This document shows, piece after piece, positions 1 through 11,025 of a stretch of DNA of 64,000 nucleotides. Below the pieces are notes generated by a model. That model had not been told where the DNA came from. It did not search any database and saw only the letters and a program-made list of their open reading frames with translations. Numbering within the stretch: the first letter of the stretch is position 1; every line of letters starts with the position of its first letter. The position numbers and the translations under genes are program-made. Source of the DNA: Aquatica leii (Eukaryota > Arthropoda > Insecta > Coleoptera > Lampyridae); NCBI GenBank assembly GCA_035610365.1, contig CM069433.1, positions 127,428,545-127,492,544 of the forward strand. The letters are read 5' to 3'.

Positions 1-1569
1 CTAGAAATTAATTTGAAGAAAATATTACTTAATGTTAAGGAAAAATTATCATCTATTCAGTTACTTATAGGCATTGACGGTTTGCCACTTTTTAAAAGTA
101 GTTCTGTGGAACTCTGGCCTATTTTAGCTTTGGTAACTAATATTTCTTCTATTCGATCTATTGTTTTTCCTGTTGGCATTTATTGTGGCAAGGGTAAACC
201 TAAAAAGTGTGCTGAATACCTACAAATGTTTGTCAATGAAGTTAGGCAACTTATACAAAATGGAATAGTGGTGAATGGTAAATGTTTATCTGTCTTCATT
301 AAAAGTTTTATTTGTGATGCCCCAGCTAAATCATTTATATTAAATGTGAAAGGCCACACGGGTTATCATTCTTGCACAAAATGTATTCAGGAAGGAGTTT
401 GGTTACATCATCGTATGACCTTTCCACAATGTAACGCCTTAAAACGTACACATGACTCTTTTTTAAGACAAGATGATGAAGATCTCCATACAGGAAATTC
501 TCCTCTGCTTTTAGTTCCAGGCATTGATTTTTTAAAATGTTTCCCATTGGATTACATGCATTTAGTTTGCCTTGGTGTTGTACGTACTCTTATTTACTTA
601 TGGATGTTTGGACCAGTATCAACAAAACTTCCATTTCGTATTATCGAAGCAATGTCATGTGAGTTAATCAAGTTAAAAAATTGTTTACCTTTAGAATTTA
701 ATAGAAAACCTCGATCCTTAAATGAAGTCAAAAGGTGGAAAGCTATGGAATTTCGACAATTTTTACTTTATACAGGACCGGTTGTGTTAAGAAAGGTATT
801 GCATGCAGAATATAGATGAATTTATGACCATTTCATGTCTCTTTCAGTATCTATTTCAATTCTTCTAAGTCCAGTATTCAGCAAACATTTCTGCGATTAT
901 GCTAATGACTTACTCGAAAATTTTGTGGAAATGACAAAAAATCTTTACGGACCCCAGTATATAACCCACAACATGCACGGTCTGACACATCTTGTAGAAA
1001 GTGTTAAGGATTTGGGCTGTTTGGATTCATTGAGTGCATTTCCTTTTGAGAATTTTATGCAAGTTTTCAAAAAAATGATTCGAAAAGGAGATAAACCATT
1101 AGAACAGGTTGTAAAAAGATTAACCGAAATGATGGCTTCAAATGACTGTTTTTCTAATAATGTAGTTTTAGATTTAGACACCCGAAGTTTTTCTAGACCT
1201 CACTCTTGTGGCCCTCTTCTTCCCAGTTCTGATGAATTGCAACAATATTCTTGTGTACAGTTTTCCACGTTTACTATTAGAACATCCAAACCTAACTCTT
1301 GTTGTTTTTTGAAGTGTGGAAGTATTATTCTAATTGAAAATATTGTGTTTTCCAAAGAATTGCAGGGAATGGCAATTGTGTATAGAGAGTTTGTTGAAAA
1401 ATCAAATTTTTACTCCAATCCGTTACTAGATAGTTCAACTCTAAATGTCTTTACTGTCTCAAAATTATCCCAACTGCAAGAACAACCTATCAGCAATATA
1501 GAAAAGAAAATGATTTTAGTCCCTTATGAAGACAGACATGTTGCTTTTCCTATGCTACATTGTTTGTAA
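1..1569 (+). pseudogene. CACTA-like (EnSpm-type) DNA transposase, 5' truncated by window, one internal stop
   Basis: The frame is open from base 1, so the gene begins outside the window. Visible blocks are a first acidic block around IDGLPLFKSS, a DAPAKSF block, a zinc-ribbon-like HTGYHSCTKC block and a conserved DYMHLVCLGVVR block near residue 180. This order is what I know from arthropod transposase genes that travel with DUF4806 genes, usually assigned to CACTA/EnSpm-like elements. A TGA at 817-819 interrupts a frame that continues unchanged on the other side (835-1569), so it looks like one nonsense substitution, not a gene boundary. The final TAA at 1567-1569 follows a normal-looking C-terminus. 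A DUF4806 gene follows within 60 bp on the same strand. Superfamily assignment is by memory of motifs and uncertain. Confidence 0.65.
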
Positions 1570-1622
1570 TTTTACCATCTTATTTTAGTCCAAGTTATAT
1601 GAAATTATTTTTTTACTCTTTA

Positions 1623-3450
1623 ATGTTAAGAATGTATGCTATCGTGACATTTCCTAACGAAAAAGATGCACCTGGAATAATAGCAACAAATTGGGTAGAC
1701 TATGTTAGGAACATTTGTTATTATCCCAATGTGGAAAGCCATGTGAAAAAGCTACTTATGAACAGAACTGCTCCAGAAAAAACGTGGAATGAACATCCGA
1801 TAAGAATTTTGAAAGAATTTAGTAAGTGAATGCAAAGTTTTATATTTAAAATAACCATTTTTTCTTTTTGCAAGATTCATTCCGAGCTGCTGAACTCCAT
1901 TTAAGTGAAGCAGAATTAACTTCAAATATTGAATCATCGCATGAATCAGAAAATTATTCGGGACGAAAAAGGACTGTTCGTAAAAAGAAAATTCATCTAC
2001 CAGGTGAAGAAGTTAGTAGTGAAGAGGACTATGACGTACCTAAGGAGAGACGTCAAAATATAAGTACAAATATTTCATATCCTGTACCTCCTACAACTGC
2101 ACCAAAACCACTTTCGCAAAAAAATGCTGACTGTAACAATAGTTACTTCTGTAATTATCAAAACTTAGATCCACCAAGATTAATGAATCAAGACCCATTT
2201 CCAACACAACCGAGATACACAAACATAGGAGAACCAGCAAACAGTTATGCAATCTCAGGTGAATCTTCTTCTGAAATAACTTACGATAAAGACCTTGATG
2301 TGCATTGCAATTCAAGCTCGGTTAATTTACCGGTTGCTATACAATCAAAAAGTCAACGTTTCTCAAACGGATATGCAAACTCAGGTAAATGTCATGTTTT
2401 GTTTATGTAATCCTTGTATACAGGTGGTCATTTGCAAACGAAACGGGCTATAACTGTCTTAAAACGCTTCTGTTTCGTTTTCAAATGGCCACCCTGTATA
2501 TTAAATTTGAGCCTTCAATTTTTTATCTGTAGCTATTATTTTTATGACTAGAAAGCAGTGGGGACGTACGTCAACTCCATTTGAATCAGGAAATGATGTG
2601 GAGTGTAATTAATGAATTAAGTGATGCTTTAAAGCGTATAGAAGGAAAACTAGACAACATTGTAGCTCTTCTGCATTCCACAAATGAAGTGCCTACTCAA
2701 CCACAGCCACAACATAATAGCAACAACGAATTAATTGCACTTCTGCCAATAAATGAAGCTGGATTTGATCACCTTAACACTACATTGGCAGATAGTTCAT
2801 CTTTTAAACAAAAACTTGTAAGTATTTTTGAGTACATTAATAGCAAATACTTAGATTTTTGTAAATTCTAATTTTTTCTTACTTTCAGACTAAGATTTTG
2901 CTGTGGGTAGGTGGAAAAGATGTGAAGGCGTTTATAGCAACCATACTGAGAAAACTTATTAGTGATGGCCTTGCACAACTATATTCATTAACTGGCAAAC
3001 TAGTAAAGAATGGTGGGGCTAAAAAAAAAGTTTCGAAAAAGACTGAAACATTTAGATTTATATATGGTACGTTAGTCATTTTTTGATTTGGAGTATCTTT
3101 ACGTTATTAACGTTGATATATGACAACATGAACTTTAATTGTATTTATTTTCTAAATCAAAACTTAATTTACATAATAGGAAAAAAGGAGTAGTTTGAGT
3201 TTAGTTTAATTACATATCATTTATTGATACATGTATTATAGTTTTTCATAACACCTTAGAGCATTTGGGTATTCCTGTTTTAAATCCAGGCACAGTTAAA
3301 ATTTTTCTTGTGTGTTTGATATAATTATTTTTATAGCTAATTTTTATTAATATTTTATTTTTCAGATATTGGCTAATGCAAGCTAAATTTCGAAAAAATC
3401 GAAGGCAACTTTCAACAGGGATTCTAGAAAACCTACCAATGAAAGTGTGT
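1623..3450 (+). CDS. DUF4806-domain protein, multi-exon, transposon-associated
   Basis: Exons read by eye: 1623-1821 (start ATG at 1623 or 1632; N-terminus MYAIVTFPNEKD), 1875-2383, about 2553-2818, about 2889-3066, and a possible tail exon near 3366. Donors are GTAAG-like and acceptors follow T-rich tracts. The N-terminal block (YAIVTF, ...ATNWV, CYYPN, W...I.IL) and the later LPINEAGFDHLN, LLWVGGKDVKAF, LAQLYSLTGK blocks are those of DUF4806 proteins, which commonly accompany CACTA-like transposases in arthropods. The middle exon is acidic, then serine/asparagine rich. The join to the tail exon (WLMQAKFRKNRRQ) does not keep frame, so the 3' end is decayed or an exon is missing. Its role is unknown; DNA binding or transposition accessory is an inference from linkage. 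Confidence 0.55.
2417..2500. mobile_element. Short inverted-repeat MITE inside an intron
   Basis: Two arms of about 30 bp, beginning TATACAGGTGGTCATTTG and ending CAAATGGCCACCCTGTATA, are reverse complements with few mismatches and are separated by about 23 bp. The TATA-like flanks suggest TA target duplication as in Tc1/mariner-type MITEs. It lies in the second intron of the DUF4806 gene, so it need not disrupt the protein. Confidence 0.6.
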
Positions 3451-4739
3451 AGAAATAGTAGAATAACTTATTATTTTCTATATATTCCTTATGTAATTAT
3501 TTTGTAGATATAAGTTTCAATACATAAGATAAAATAAGATAGAATTTGCAATGGTTATCATAATAAACTACTGTTTTTTAAATTCCTTACTTTCAATCAG
3601 GGTTCTAAAAAGACAATACTCACAAAAAAGTAGAATAATGCATTTTACAATTTATATGTAATTATTATATTGTAAATTGTCTGTATCTAAGTTACTTTGT
3701 AGACATATTACATTACTTAATATCTTTTTAATTCAGAGTTTGCAATAAGGATGGTCATAAAATGTACAATGACTTATTTTTTCAATGAATGTGTAATTAT
3801 TCTGTGCATATATTGTTATTAATATTTTTATAAGTTATAAGTGCCTTTTGTATTTAATTTTCAACATAAATTACATGTATTTTTGTATAAAACGTTATTT
3901 AACATAAAACATTTACTTTTTAAGTTGTTTAAATAATTTTTTAACCTGGTATTTAAACAATTTTATTAAGGTTTCTATAAAGTTATGAAAAGCTTTATAA
4001 CCTTGTCGCATATACTTTTTAAGTGCTTGTAAAAGTGTTGTCGTTTACTTGTTACAAGGCTTTCATTTGTGGCTATGGCAAGCTTGTTGCAAGGTTGCTA
4101 AGTGTCTACTAGGAAGCTTGTCACAGCCTTGTCAAAACCCTCGTAAACTTGCCAGTGAAAAGGTTGAAAAAACCTTAACCCCTGTCAAACAGAAGCTTAA
4201 TGTAAGCTTTTGACAATCCTTAATTGTTATCTGGGTAACATCCACTTTCTCCTACACACTACTTATTTCTTCTATCAACTATTTCTGATTTTATATCAAT
4301 CTACATTTGCTTTGTGAAGAATGATTGAACTTTCACAGGAAATGAATTAACGCGAATTTAAAGAATTGCTAACGTTTTACTCTATTGGCGGCAACCCATG
4401 CTCAATACAGTTCAATACCTTATTACTGGTTCAATAATCTTACATGTCAGCAGTCTACACATTTATTACATACAATTTTAAATATAAAAAAAAATGTAAT
4501 TAATTCTTACACTACACCTTCAATCAACAAAAAACATTTTCTCTTACTTGTGGTATATTGTATTTTATGCACTTCTACTAGTTTTCCGTTACCAAGTTCG
4601 GAGAATTATCTTCTACTACTTTAAAAGGTCCAATAAACAGAGGTTCAAATTTATGTCCTGATTCAACCTTAAGCACCCCCCTATATTATAAATAACTATA
4701 CTACTATTCCTATCATATAACAATTTTCTTTTTCTCTTC
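3451..4739. other. AT-rich stretch without a recognisable gene
   Basis: No coding similarity seen. From about 3960 to 4230 there are scattered copies of CAAGCTTGT / ACAAGGTT words in both orientations, which looks like the remains of a short repetitive element, but I could not define its ends. Confidence 0.4.
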
Positions 4740-5470
4740 TGACATCAATAAATTATTGCGAGCATCTCGACAAGCTTCTTGGAGACGAAATTTAAGTTCA
4801 GATGGGTAGTCGTTAAAATTACACATTGGGTCGTTATAGGAGTAACATCAGAAGGTAATCTGCCTAATTTTCCAAAAACAAATTCATGCGGCGTATACCG
4901 TGTTTCCGTATGCACCGTGTTATTGTGAGCAAAACACCAGTATGGTGTCTAAAAGCTCCACGTTCCGGGGTGTTCAGCAATTTTCATTCTTAAATAAGCA
5001 CCTAAACATTTGTGTGAATTTTCCAACGCATCCAATGTTTGGCGACGGTACGCGGTGGAAGTAAGTTGTTATGTTTAATAATTTAGACGTTCTGTCATTA
5101 CATAAACTAAAAATTTAGTACCTTTATCAGAGATGATTTCCTCTGGGATACCGTATAGTAAAATAAAGCTTTCCGTACATCTACGCGCAACCGATGTAGC
5201 TTCTTTATTTTTAAAAGGATAAGCCTCTACAAACTTACTTAGATCGCATTGTAAAGTTAATAGTTAATTATTTCCGTAATTATCTGGGTTGATTGGTACA
5301 TTGAAATACATTGAAATGAATACATTGTCGTTGTTATTTTTATAGGTTCTAGATTCGGTTTTAAGTGTTTATACCGCTGGCAATCATCGCAGCTTTTAAC
5401 GAAATTTTTAACATCATGTTGACTTTTCCAAAAATAGTACTTTTTTATATTATTAAACATACGATTGATT
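4740..5470 (-). pseudogene. Ty3/gypsy integrase remnant
   Basis: On the minus strand the order is an integrase zinc-binding end (residues around KKYYFWKSQHDVKNFVKSC, CxxC with QRYKH), then a core fragment with a YGIPEEIISDKGTKF block (second catalytic Asp), then TLDALENSHKCLGAYLRM and a block ending TRYTPHEFVFGKLGRLPSDV. These are standard gypsy integrase landmarks in the right order. Several frames and stops are involved, so this is a dead copy. No LTR was found beside it. Confidence 0.75.
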
Positions 5471-5679
5471 CCCGCGTTCCCCCTGTAAGCGATAGGTGAA
5501 AGTAATTTAAAATTAATTCTCGCGTTTCAAGATTATGATTTACTTGAGACTATCTTTTATTACTAGTTGAGTTTTCTTTTGGCGCCAGGGGTATTACTCA
5601 TGAAACTACACTGAAATTAGTTGTTCGTTAGCAAGTCAATTCTATTAGTGAAGAATATCTTTTTATTTCGAAATTATAT

Positions 5680-6090
5680 CTACATAGTCATTAAATATTT
5701 ACATATTGTAACAAAAATATACAAACTTACACCACTTTCATTTCTATTTAGCCCTTCATGAAATGTGGTTCCCAAAATAGCTAATAATTTTAACTCTAGT
5801 TCGGTTAATTGGGGCACCTTACATGGACCTCTACCTGCAGCTAGCATGTCTCGTTTTAGATTGCTTGCCTTCTTCTTCAAATTATATTTGTAATCTGCAA
5901 TCTGTAAAATTAAACAATTTCTAAGTTAAATAATAAATTATTACAGACAACCATAAGTAATGATAGTTATTACTTTTTGCCATTTCTTTACACTTCTTTT
6001 ACCAAAACCAGCTGCATTCAACATTATTGTTAATTTTTTACCTGATGGCCCTACAAACTTCCCCGTTGCTACTTCTGTGTGCTCCTCCAT
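5680..6090 (-). pseudogene. Myb/SANT-like (zeste-type) DNA-binding protein remnant
   Basis: Two exons on the minus strand. The upstream one (about 6080 down to 5960) starts MEEHTEVATGKFVGPSGKK and ends at a KRSVKKWQKV block, the core of a Myb/SANT-like domain with an apparent internal deletion. The second (5880 down to 5680) holds KKKASNLKRDMLAAGRGP and PQLTELELKLLAILG, the tail typical of this family in insects. Such proteins are either zeste-like regulators or the Myb-like partner of PIF/Harbinger transposases. No matching transposase lies next to it here. Confidence 0.55.
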
Positions 6091-6284
6091 AAAATTTACA
6101 ATTTTTCAGTGTTTATCGTGCACTCAAAAAGACATACTAAAATTATCAACTTGTAACATTGTAATTAAACTGACCTCATTATTTACCTTTAATTTAAATG
6201 TTAGGTATATTCCGGAAGCCCGTAAGAAAATAACTAAAATCGTTTATCACTGTTCAATGTACAGTAATGAAAAAAGATAAAGCT

Positions 6285-6420
6285 ATCGTAAACGCATAAA
6301 CGATACCTATAAGAGTATCGTCTAAAATTACTCGATCGACGATACGTGTAACAAGAATCTCCACTATCGCAATAAAACGGCGATTTAGTATCGTATCGTC
6401 GATTCAGAATCCCACTGCGT
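6285..6420. repeat. Cluster of short inverted TATCGT/ACGATA words
   Basis: The stretch contains many copies of TATCGT and its reverse complement (CGATACC, GTATCGTC, CGACGATACG, CGTATCGTCGATTC) spaced by 10-25 bp in both orientations. It looks like the terminal part of an unidentified element or a MITE. No function can be assigned. Confidence 0.35.
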
Positions 6421-7317
6421 ATCTAAAACGCAAGCCATTTTTGTTAAAAAAATTGTTCACGACCCCCTATTTCTCCCTACTCATCACCCAAACCAAAATA
6501 GCGACAAAAATAATCTGTCTAATTTACAAGTAGATAACTGATGGTTTTTCAAATTTTATTTTACTTTACTGTTTAACTTTAAATTAAATACATTAAAAAG
6601 TTCAACAATTATTTTAATAATTGTGATCTGTGCCACTAGTAACTAGTAGTACTTCTGCCAGACTAGCATTTATAATAAAAATAAATATTAAAAAATCTAC
6701 TGCACATTGTACACCGCGACATCTTTGTTTGCGTTTACCTCGCAATCCAGCAAACATAGTACCGTAAAATGGGGTGGATAGAAACAGTTTTCTATATTCT
6801 AGTAGTTGTATCAACGCAACTGTTACGTTTTGAAATACCAAAAAAATGGGAAAATGTGTGTCACCCTACGTAGGTTAAAGTGTGAATATAACAGCTTTAT
6901 CCAATAAAGGATTTTCAATTCATATATATATAACTACTGTTTTTCTATTCACCTTATGTATGGGGTGAATGGAAACACCCATTAAAATTTCACGTTTTGG
7001 CTATTGACCGTTACTTAGGGCGTATAGAAACACTACCAAACTTTTAAAAAGTATATATAAAAAAAAATAATGGTATTTTTTTTAATAAAAAAGGCAAATA
7101 GAGATAAATAAAAGTTTATTAAACGTATTTTCTTTTATAATATAAAAATAAACGTAAAGTTTCGTAAACTAGAAATGTTAACACTTCTTTGGTACATTTT
7201 TTCACTAAAAACATAAGAATATTTGGCATAAAAATACAAATAAACAAATATTTTTCTTAAAAGAATAAGGTAATTACGTAGGTAGTTAAAGTCTAAAAAC
7301 ATTTTGAACTGAGCTAG

Positions 7318-9166
7318 TTATTCGAGGTAGATTTGGTTCACTGGGAAATGAAGATATTCTCTTTTGGAACTATGTGGATGCTCCGCATCTACAACAGGAA
7401 AAACTTGTCCAACGATCTGATCATAACGAAATTCACAGATATCGGGAACATTTGGAAAACTATATATGTAACCTGGAAATTGTTTTGTTGCACGATATCG
7501 CAAAAAACTGCCTTCGAATTCCTTATTAGTTTTTCCAATATAATATTTGAACTTCTTTATTTTTCCGTGTTCAGCGAAAAAAGCAACGACTAGCCAATCA
7601 CATTCTTGTATATCCTCCAGGCTGATAGGAAAAACGTTAGCAAAAGATTTTTGGTTGTGTGAAGCGAAATGCTTGTTATTTTTTGGCATCTGCTGTTCGC
7701 GCCTCTTTATATCAGCCAGTGTTAAATCCATTTCTTCATCGGACTCCTCTGATTCAGCTTGACCATTTTCTTCTTCTCTGCTAACACTTGGTTGGAAGCT
7801 TCCGTCATCTGACAAGATTTCCAAAAATTCATTTTCACTTTCATTTTCGCTGGGAAAATCAGCACCACCGATGCTTTTGCCTGCTGGCACGTCAATTTTC
7901 TTTTTTCTTCTTCTTTGTAGTGGTTGGACGGGATATCTAAATTTTTTTAGTAAGTCTACAACAGCGTTGTTTACATGTTCTGCCGCATCTTGACCCTCAG
8001 TTCCTACATAGCCAGGAAGTTGTTTTAACGTCTCCTCGCGATTGAGGGGAAATATTCCACATTTTCGGAAGCCTGACTTAATGTTTTTTTCCCTGTTTTC
8101 TTCAATGCTCTGGTAAAGTTCCTTTAGAAAATGAGGAAACCTGTCTTTAGGAATACTAGAGGATTTTCTTCCTTCATTCATTTTCCATGTTTCGAGAATC
8201 TTTCTCCATGCTGCCTTCAATGGACGGAAAAACGCAACATCTAGTGGCTGTGTTAGGTGCGTGGAATTCGGTGGCAAAAAAATGAATGAAATATTATACT
8301 CCAAACAAGATTTCACTGTATTTGCAGAAAAATGACTGGACAGGTTGTCTCCAATCAGATATTTTTTCCCAGCCAACTTTTTTAAAGCTGGTATAGCTAT
8401 ATTTTCCACCCAATCACTAAAAGATGTATGGTCAAACCATCCACTAACACTTCTATGTCCAAGACTCATATAGATTTTGGGCCTTATAGACAACGTAAGG
8501 TGGAAGTAATTTGCCGTCTGCGCTTGCAGCAAACATAATAGAGGTGCTAGCTTTCGAAAAATTGCAAACCCTTTCTGGATAACGGCATCCACGTTTAGAA
8601 ATAACTTTTTTACGTCCGGGATCATCTGAGATATTCGTCTCGTCATAATTAAATATGTTGCTTGCAGGAACATCTCTCAACTCTTCTTGTAAGTGATCGA
8701 AATATTTGTTAATGTCGTCCGCTGAAACAGATGCTCGGGTTCTTTTAATATTCTGACAAATTCTGGTCCTCAAGGATTCTTTATGGCGTTTCATGAAGTG
8801 ATGAGCAAATTCATATCCGGGCATGTTGTTTTTAAATTTTTTTATATTTTTGCCCCTACTATCAAGGTAAGATTTTACTATCATTCTCAAATCATAATGA
8901 TCCATCGGGTATCCCCACTCAGAACATGTAACTAGTTGATTTACTATCAGCTGTTCTTCTTGATTTGTTAGGACAGTTTGTCCGCCTTGATTATTCATAG
9001 GTTTTTTACTTCGCCTATACAAAACTGAATAATGTATTTTGTGTTTTTTACTCGCGTCCCTGTAGGACATTCCTGATTTTATATCGGTAAGGGCGGCTTC
9101 TATTTCTTCAGGAGTATGTTTCTTATACGTTTTGCAACGAGGATCATGCTTATATATGCGTGGCAT
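7318..9166 (-). pseudogene. Pogo/jerky-type DDE transposase with one frame disruption
   Basis: The start ATG at 9166 gives MPRIYKHDPRCK, followed by an N-terminal HTH of the Psq/CENP-B type (about residues 15-50), a second HTH region, and then the DDE_1 domain: first Asp in IFNYDETN, second in LIGDNLSSH, third in the LPPNSTHLTQPLD block. The C-terminal third is acidic and low-complexity. The frame breaks where the 8453-9166 part ends (YKAQNLYESW) and the 7318-8450 part takes over (at about GHRSVSGWF); some residues appear to be missing at that point. All three catalytic acids survive. The gene starts about 500 bp inside the right TIR. As it stands, no full-length protein can be made. Confidence 0.85.
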
Positions 9167-9327
9167 GATTCTGAAGTAAACAAAAAATAATAGTAACTGA
9201 AATTAAGGTGAATAAAAACAATTGGGGTCAATAAAAACAGCTGTTTCTATTCACCCCATATTTACTAAAAAAGTGCGGTTAGAAGTAAAAACTATTAATA
9301 CAAAAAAACTAAAAATCGTTTTGTAAA

Positions 9328-9376
9328 TTTGAAGCTACAATTATTATATGGTGCATATAATAATTGTAGCTTCAAA
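9328..9376. repeat. Perfect 23-bp palindrome with 3-base loop
   Basis: Bases 9328-9350 (TTTGAAGCTACAATTATTAT then ATG) are the exact reverse complement of 9354-9376, with GTG between. It lies between the transposase start and the right TIR of the pogo-like element, in the likely promoter region. It could be a protein-binding palindrome or a small insertion; nothing in the sequence decides. Confidence 0.8.
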
Positions 9377-9834
9377 AACTTGGATAAATTTTAAAGCATC
9401 TTACCTGTTTTTTAAGTATTCTACCAATTAAAGTTTTTTCGGTTAAAAATATCAGCTGATCGCAACGGTCGATTGAGACACCTGTAACGAAGGCGGTCGC
9501 TGGTCGAATGTCAAAAACTTGCTTTGACGCGTGTCACTAAATATTGGTAGTGGCTACGAAACCGATTGACGGGTCAGTTGTCGATATTGGGGCAATGACA
9601 TATTTTCTAAGTTTTTCCTTGTTTTCGTTTCTATTCACCTTTAAGTTGCGATTCACCCCACTTTACGGTAGTTTTAGATTTTAACAAATGCACATAATAT
9701 GCTGATAAAACAAACCATGCGAACGTGATCCAGATATAAATAAAAATATACTTCAATTCATAAGATGGAAATTTTGTCTTGAGATGTTTTGTCTGCACTA
9801 TTTGTTTGCTGGGATACTTTTCCATGATATTCGC

Positions 9835-10236
9835 GAAAGCGCGTTCTCAAGTTGCGTTGTGGCGAATGCGGTATTGAGTAAATATTTTGCGACTTGTCAA
9901 AAGAGAGCATCAAAGTTACTTCGACATTTAAATAGCAAACATCCAGATAAAAAAACAAACCCGTAGAATTCTTTGAAAGAAAGCTGAACGTCCTTCACAA
10001 ACAGCAAGAAACTTTTTCATTGGCACCCACTACTAATGAAAAAGCATTATTAGCAATTTATACAATGCTTATCGCGTTGCCAAAACTAATAACCCGCACA
10101 CAACGGCTGAAAATCTGATTTTGCCAGCAGTTGTTGAAATGGTACATATAATGTTTGGTGAGAAAGAAGCTGTAAAATTTAAAACAATACATCTGTCAAA
10201 TAATACTATCCAAATAAGAATTAGTGATATAAATGT
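9835..10236 (+). pseudogene. hAT/ZBED-type transposase fragment
   Basis: Frames in this stretch give a BED zinc-finger end (ASKLLRHLNSKHPDKKTNP) and, after a frame change, a block starting YNAYRVAKTNNPHTTAENL followed by LPAVVEMVHIMFG and IHLSNNTIQIRI. These are consecutive blocks of ZBED5-like hAT transposases. The fragment stops abruptly at about 10236, where gypsy sequence in the opposite orientation begins. The upstream coding sequence before 9835 is not convincing. Confidence 0.7.
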
Positions 10237-10249
10237 CTTTGTCGTCACA

Positions 10250-10693
10250 CGCAGGTATTAATCATCATCTAAGTACCATCTAGCCACGTCACGTCTTAGT
10301 GGTCTCAACACTATCGACATAAGTCTACTAAACTCAAACGGTGCATTACACAAACCAAACATCGTTATGAAACAAATACTTACGCCCAATTCTATTTGCG
10401 CCGTTGCTTCCAAACCGTCAAGTTTTACTAACCGTAAAAACTTTTCGCATAATACAGAATCGGTGTACATATTTATTGATAACACTGACGCCTGCGTGCA
10501 CTCTTTACGTAAGTGCCCGATTTTTTTTATGTTTGTAGCATTTTTTTAAAGTGGTTTCACCTTCGGTTTTTGTTTGAACATTAAAGCAACTCTTTGCGTA
10601 ATATCCTTGTTTTCCGCGTTTAAAATAAATAATCGTCACTTTACGCGCACATTCTGCACTGTATGTTTTTGGATTTTGAATTTTCGTATGTAA
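10250..10693 (-). pseudogene. Outer gypsy element, downstream part (gag zinc knuckles and RT piece)
   Basis: On the minus strand this reads two degenerate CCHC-like knuckles (KQGYYAKSC and KKIGHLRKEC with spacing typical of gypsy gag), then a stretch without clear identity, then RT motif blocks FGLCNAPFEFSRLM and WYLDDD. The knuckles directly abut the left LTR of the BEL/Pao element, and the missing upstream gag is found on the far side of that element at 18521. Much of protease and RT has been deleted between the blocks. Confidence 0.7.
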
Positions 10694-10956
10694 TGTTTGG
10701 GCTGGTGTTCAAATAAATAATTGTAGTGGACTGTATATAAAAATGCTATATTCACCAATGCAGCTTAACAAGTAATGCTTACAAAACGATATTTTTTAAG
10801 GAAGGTACCTGGACATTCTTTGGGTTAACTGACAAGTACCGTCCGGGTTACATAAATCTTTATGACTAATATCCTAACTAATTCTAAGTACATACTGTAC
10901 ACAAAATACAAATGCAAATACTAAGATACAATGAAGAAATCAAATGTAACCAAACA
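10694..10956 (-). repeat. 3' LTR of the BEL/Pao element
   Basis: 263 bp matching 18262-18520 over its whole length apart from a few substitutions and a small indel (GTACCTGGAC here versus GTGGCC there). Begins TGTTTGGGCTGG and ends ...CCAAACA. The purine-rich tract on the minus strand immediately upstream identifies this as the 3' copy. Confidence 0.92.
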
Positions 10957-10975
10957 TACCGCCCCCTTTGAAAGT
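10957..10975 (-). other. Polypurine tract of the BEL/Pao element
   Basis: On the minus strand CTTTCAAAGGGGGCGGTA runs directly into the LTR. A G-rich purine run in this place is the normal plus-strand primer of LTR elements. Confidence 0.75.
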
Positions 10976-11025
10976 TCCCTATTGTAAATTTCTAAATGTC
11001 TACTCTACTTTACTTAAACAAAACA

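Larger units (their letters stand above)
6762..9668 (-). mobile_element. Pogo-like (Tc1/mariner superfamily) DNA transposon, complete ends
   Basis: The ends CCGTAAAATGGGGTGGAT and (reverse complement of the right end) CCGTAAAGTGGGGTGAAT match at 16 of 18 bases and are each flanked by TA (6760-6761 and 9669-9670), the target duplication of this superfamily. Copies of a GGGGTGAATAGAAACA-like motif recur inside both ends. The single gene is a pogo/jerky-type transposase on the minus strand, disrupted near 8455-8465. Total length is 2907 bp. Confidence 0.88.

Noticed and set aside
335-547. Minus-strand frame of 70 codons
   Set aside because: Antisense to a clearly conserved transposase block.
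3960-4230. A defined MITE built on CAAGCTTGT words
   Set aside because: I could not find matching ends or a target duplication.
6614-6841. Minus-strand frame crossing the left pogo TIR
   Set aside because: It runs through the target site and TIR and has no family features.
9784-9834. ATG start for the hAT fragment
   Set aside because: The first 17 codons have no similarity; recognisable sequence starts later and the gene is a fragment.
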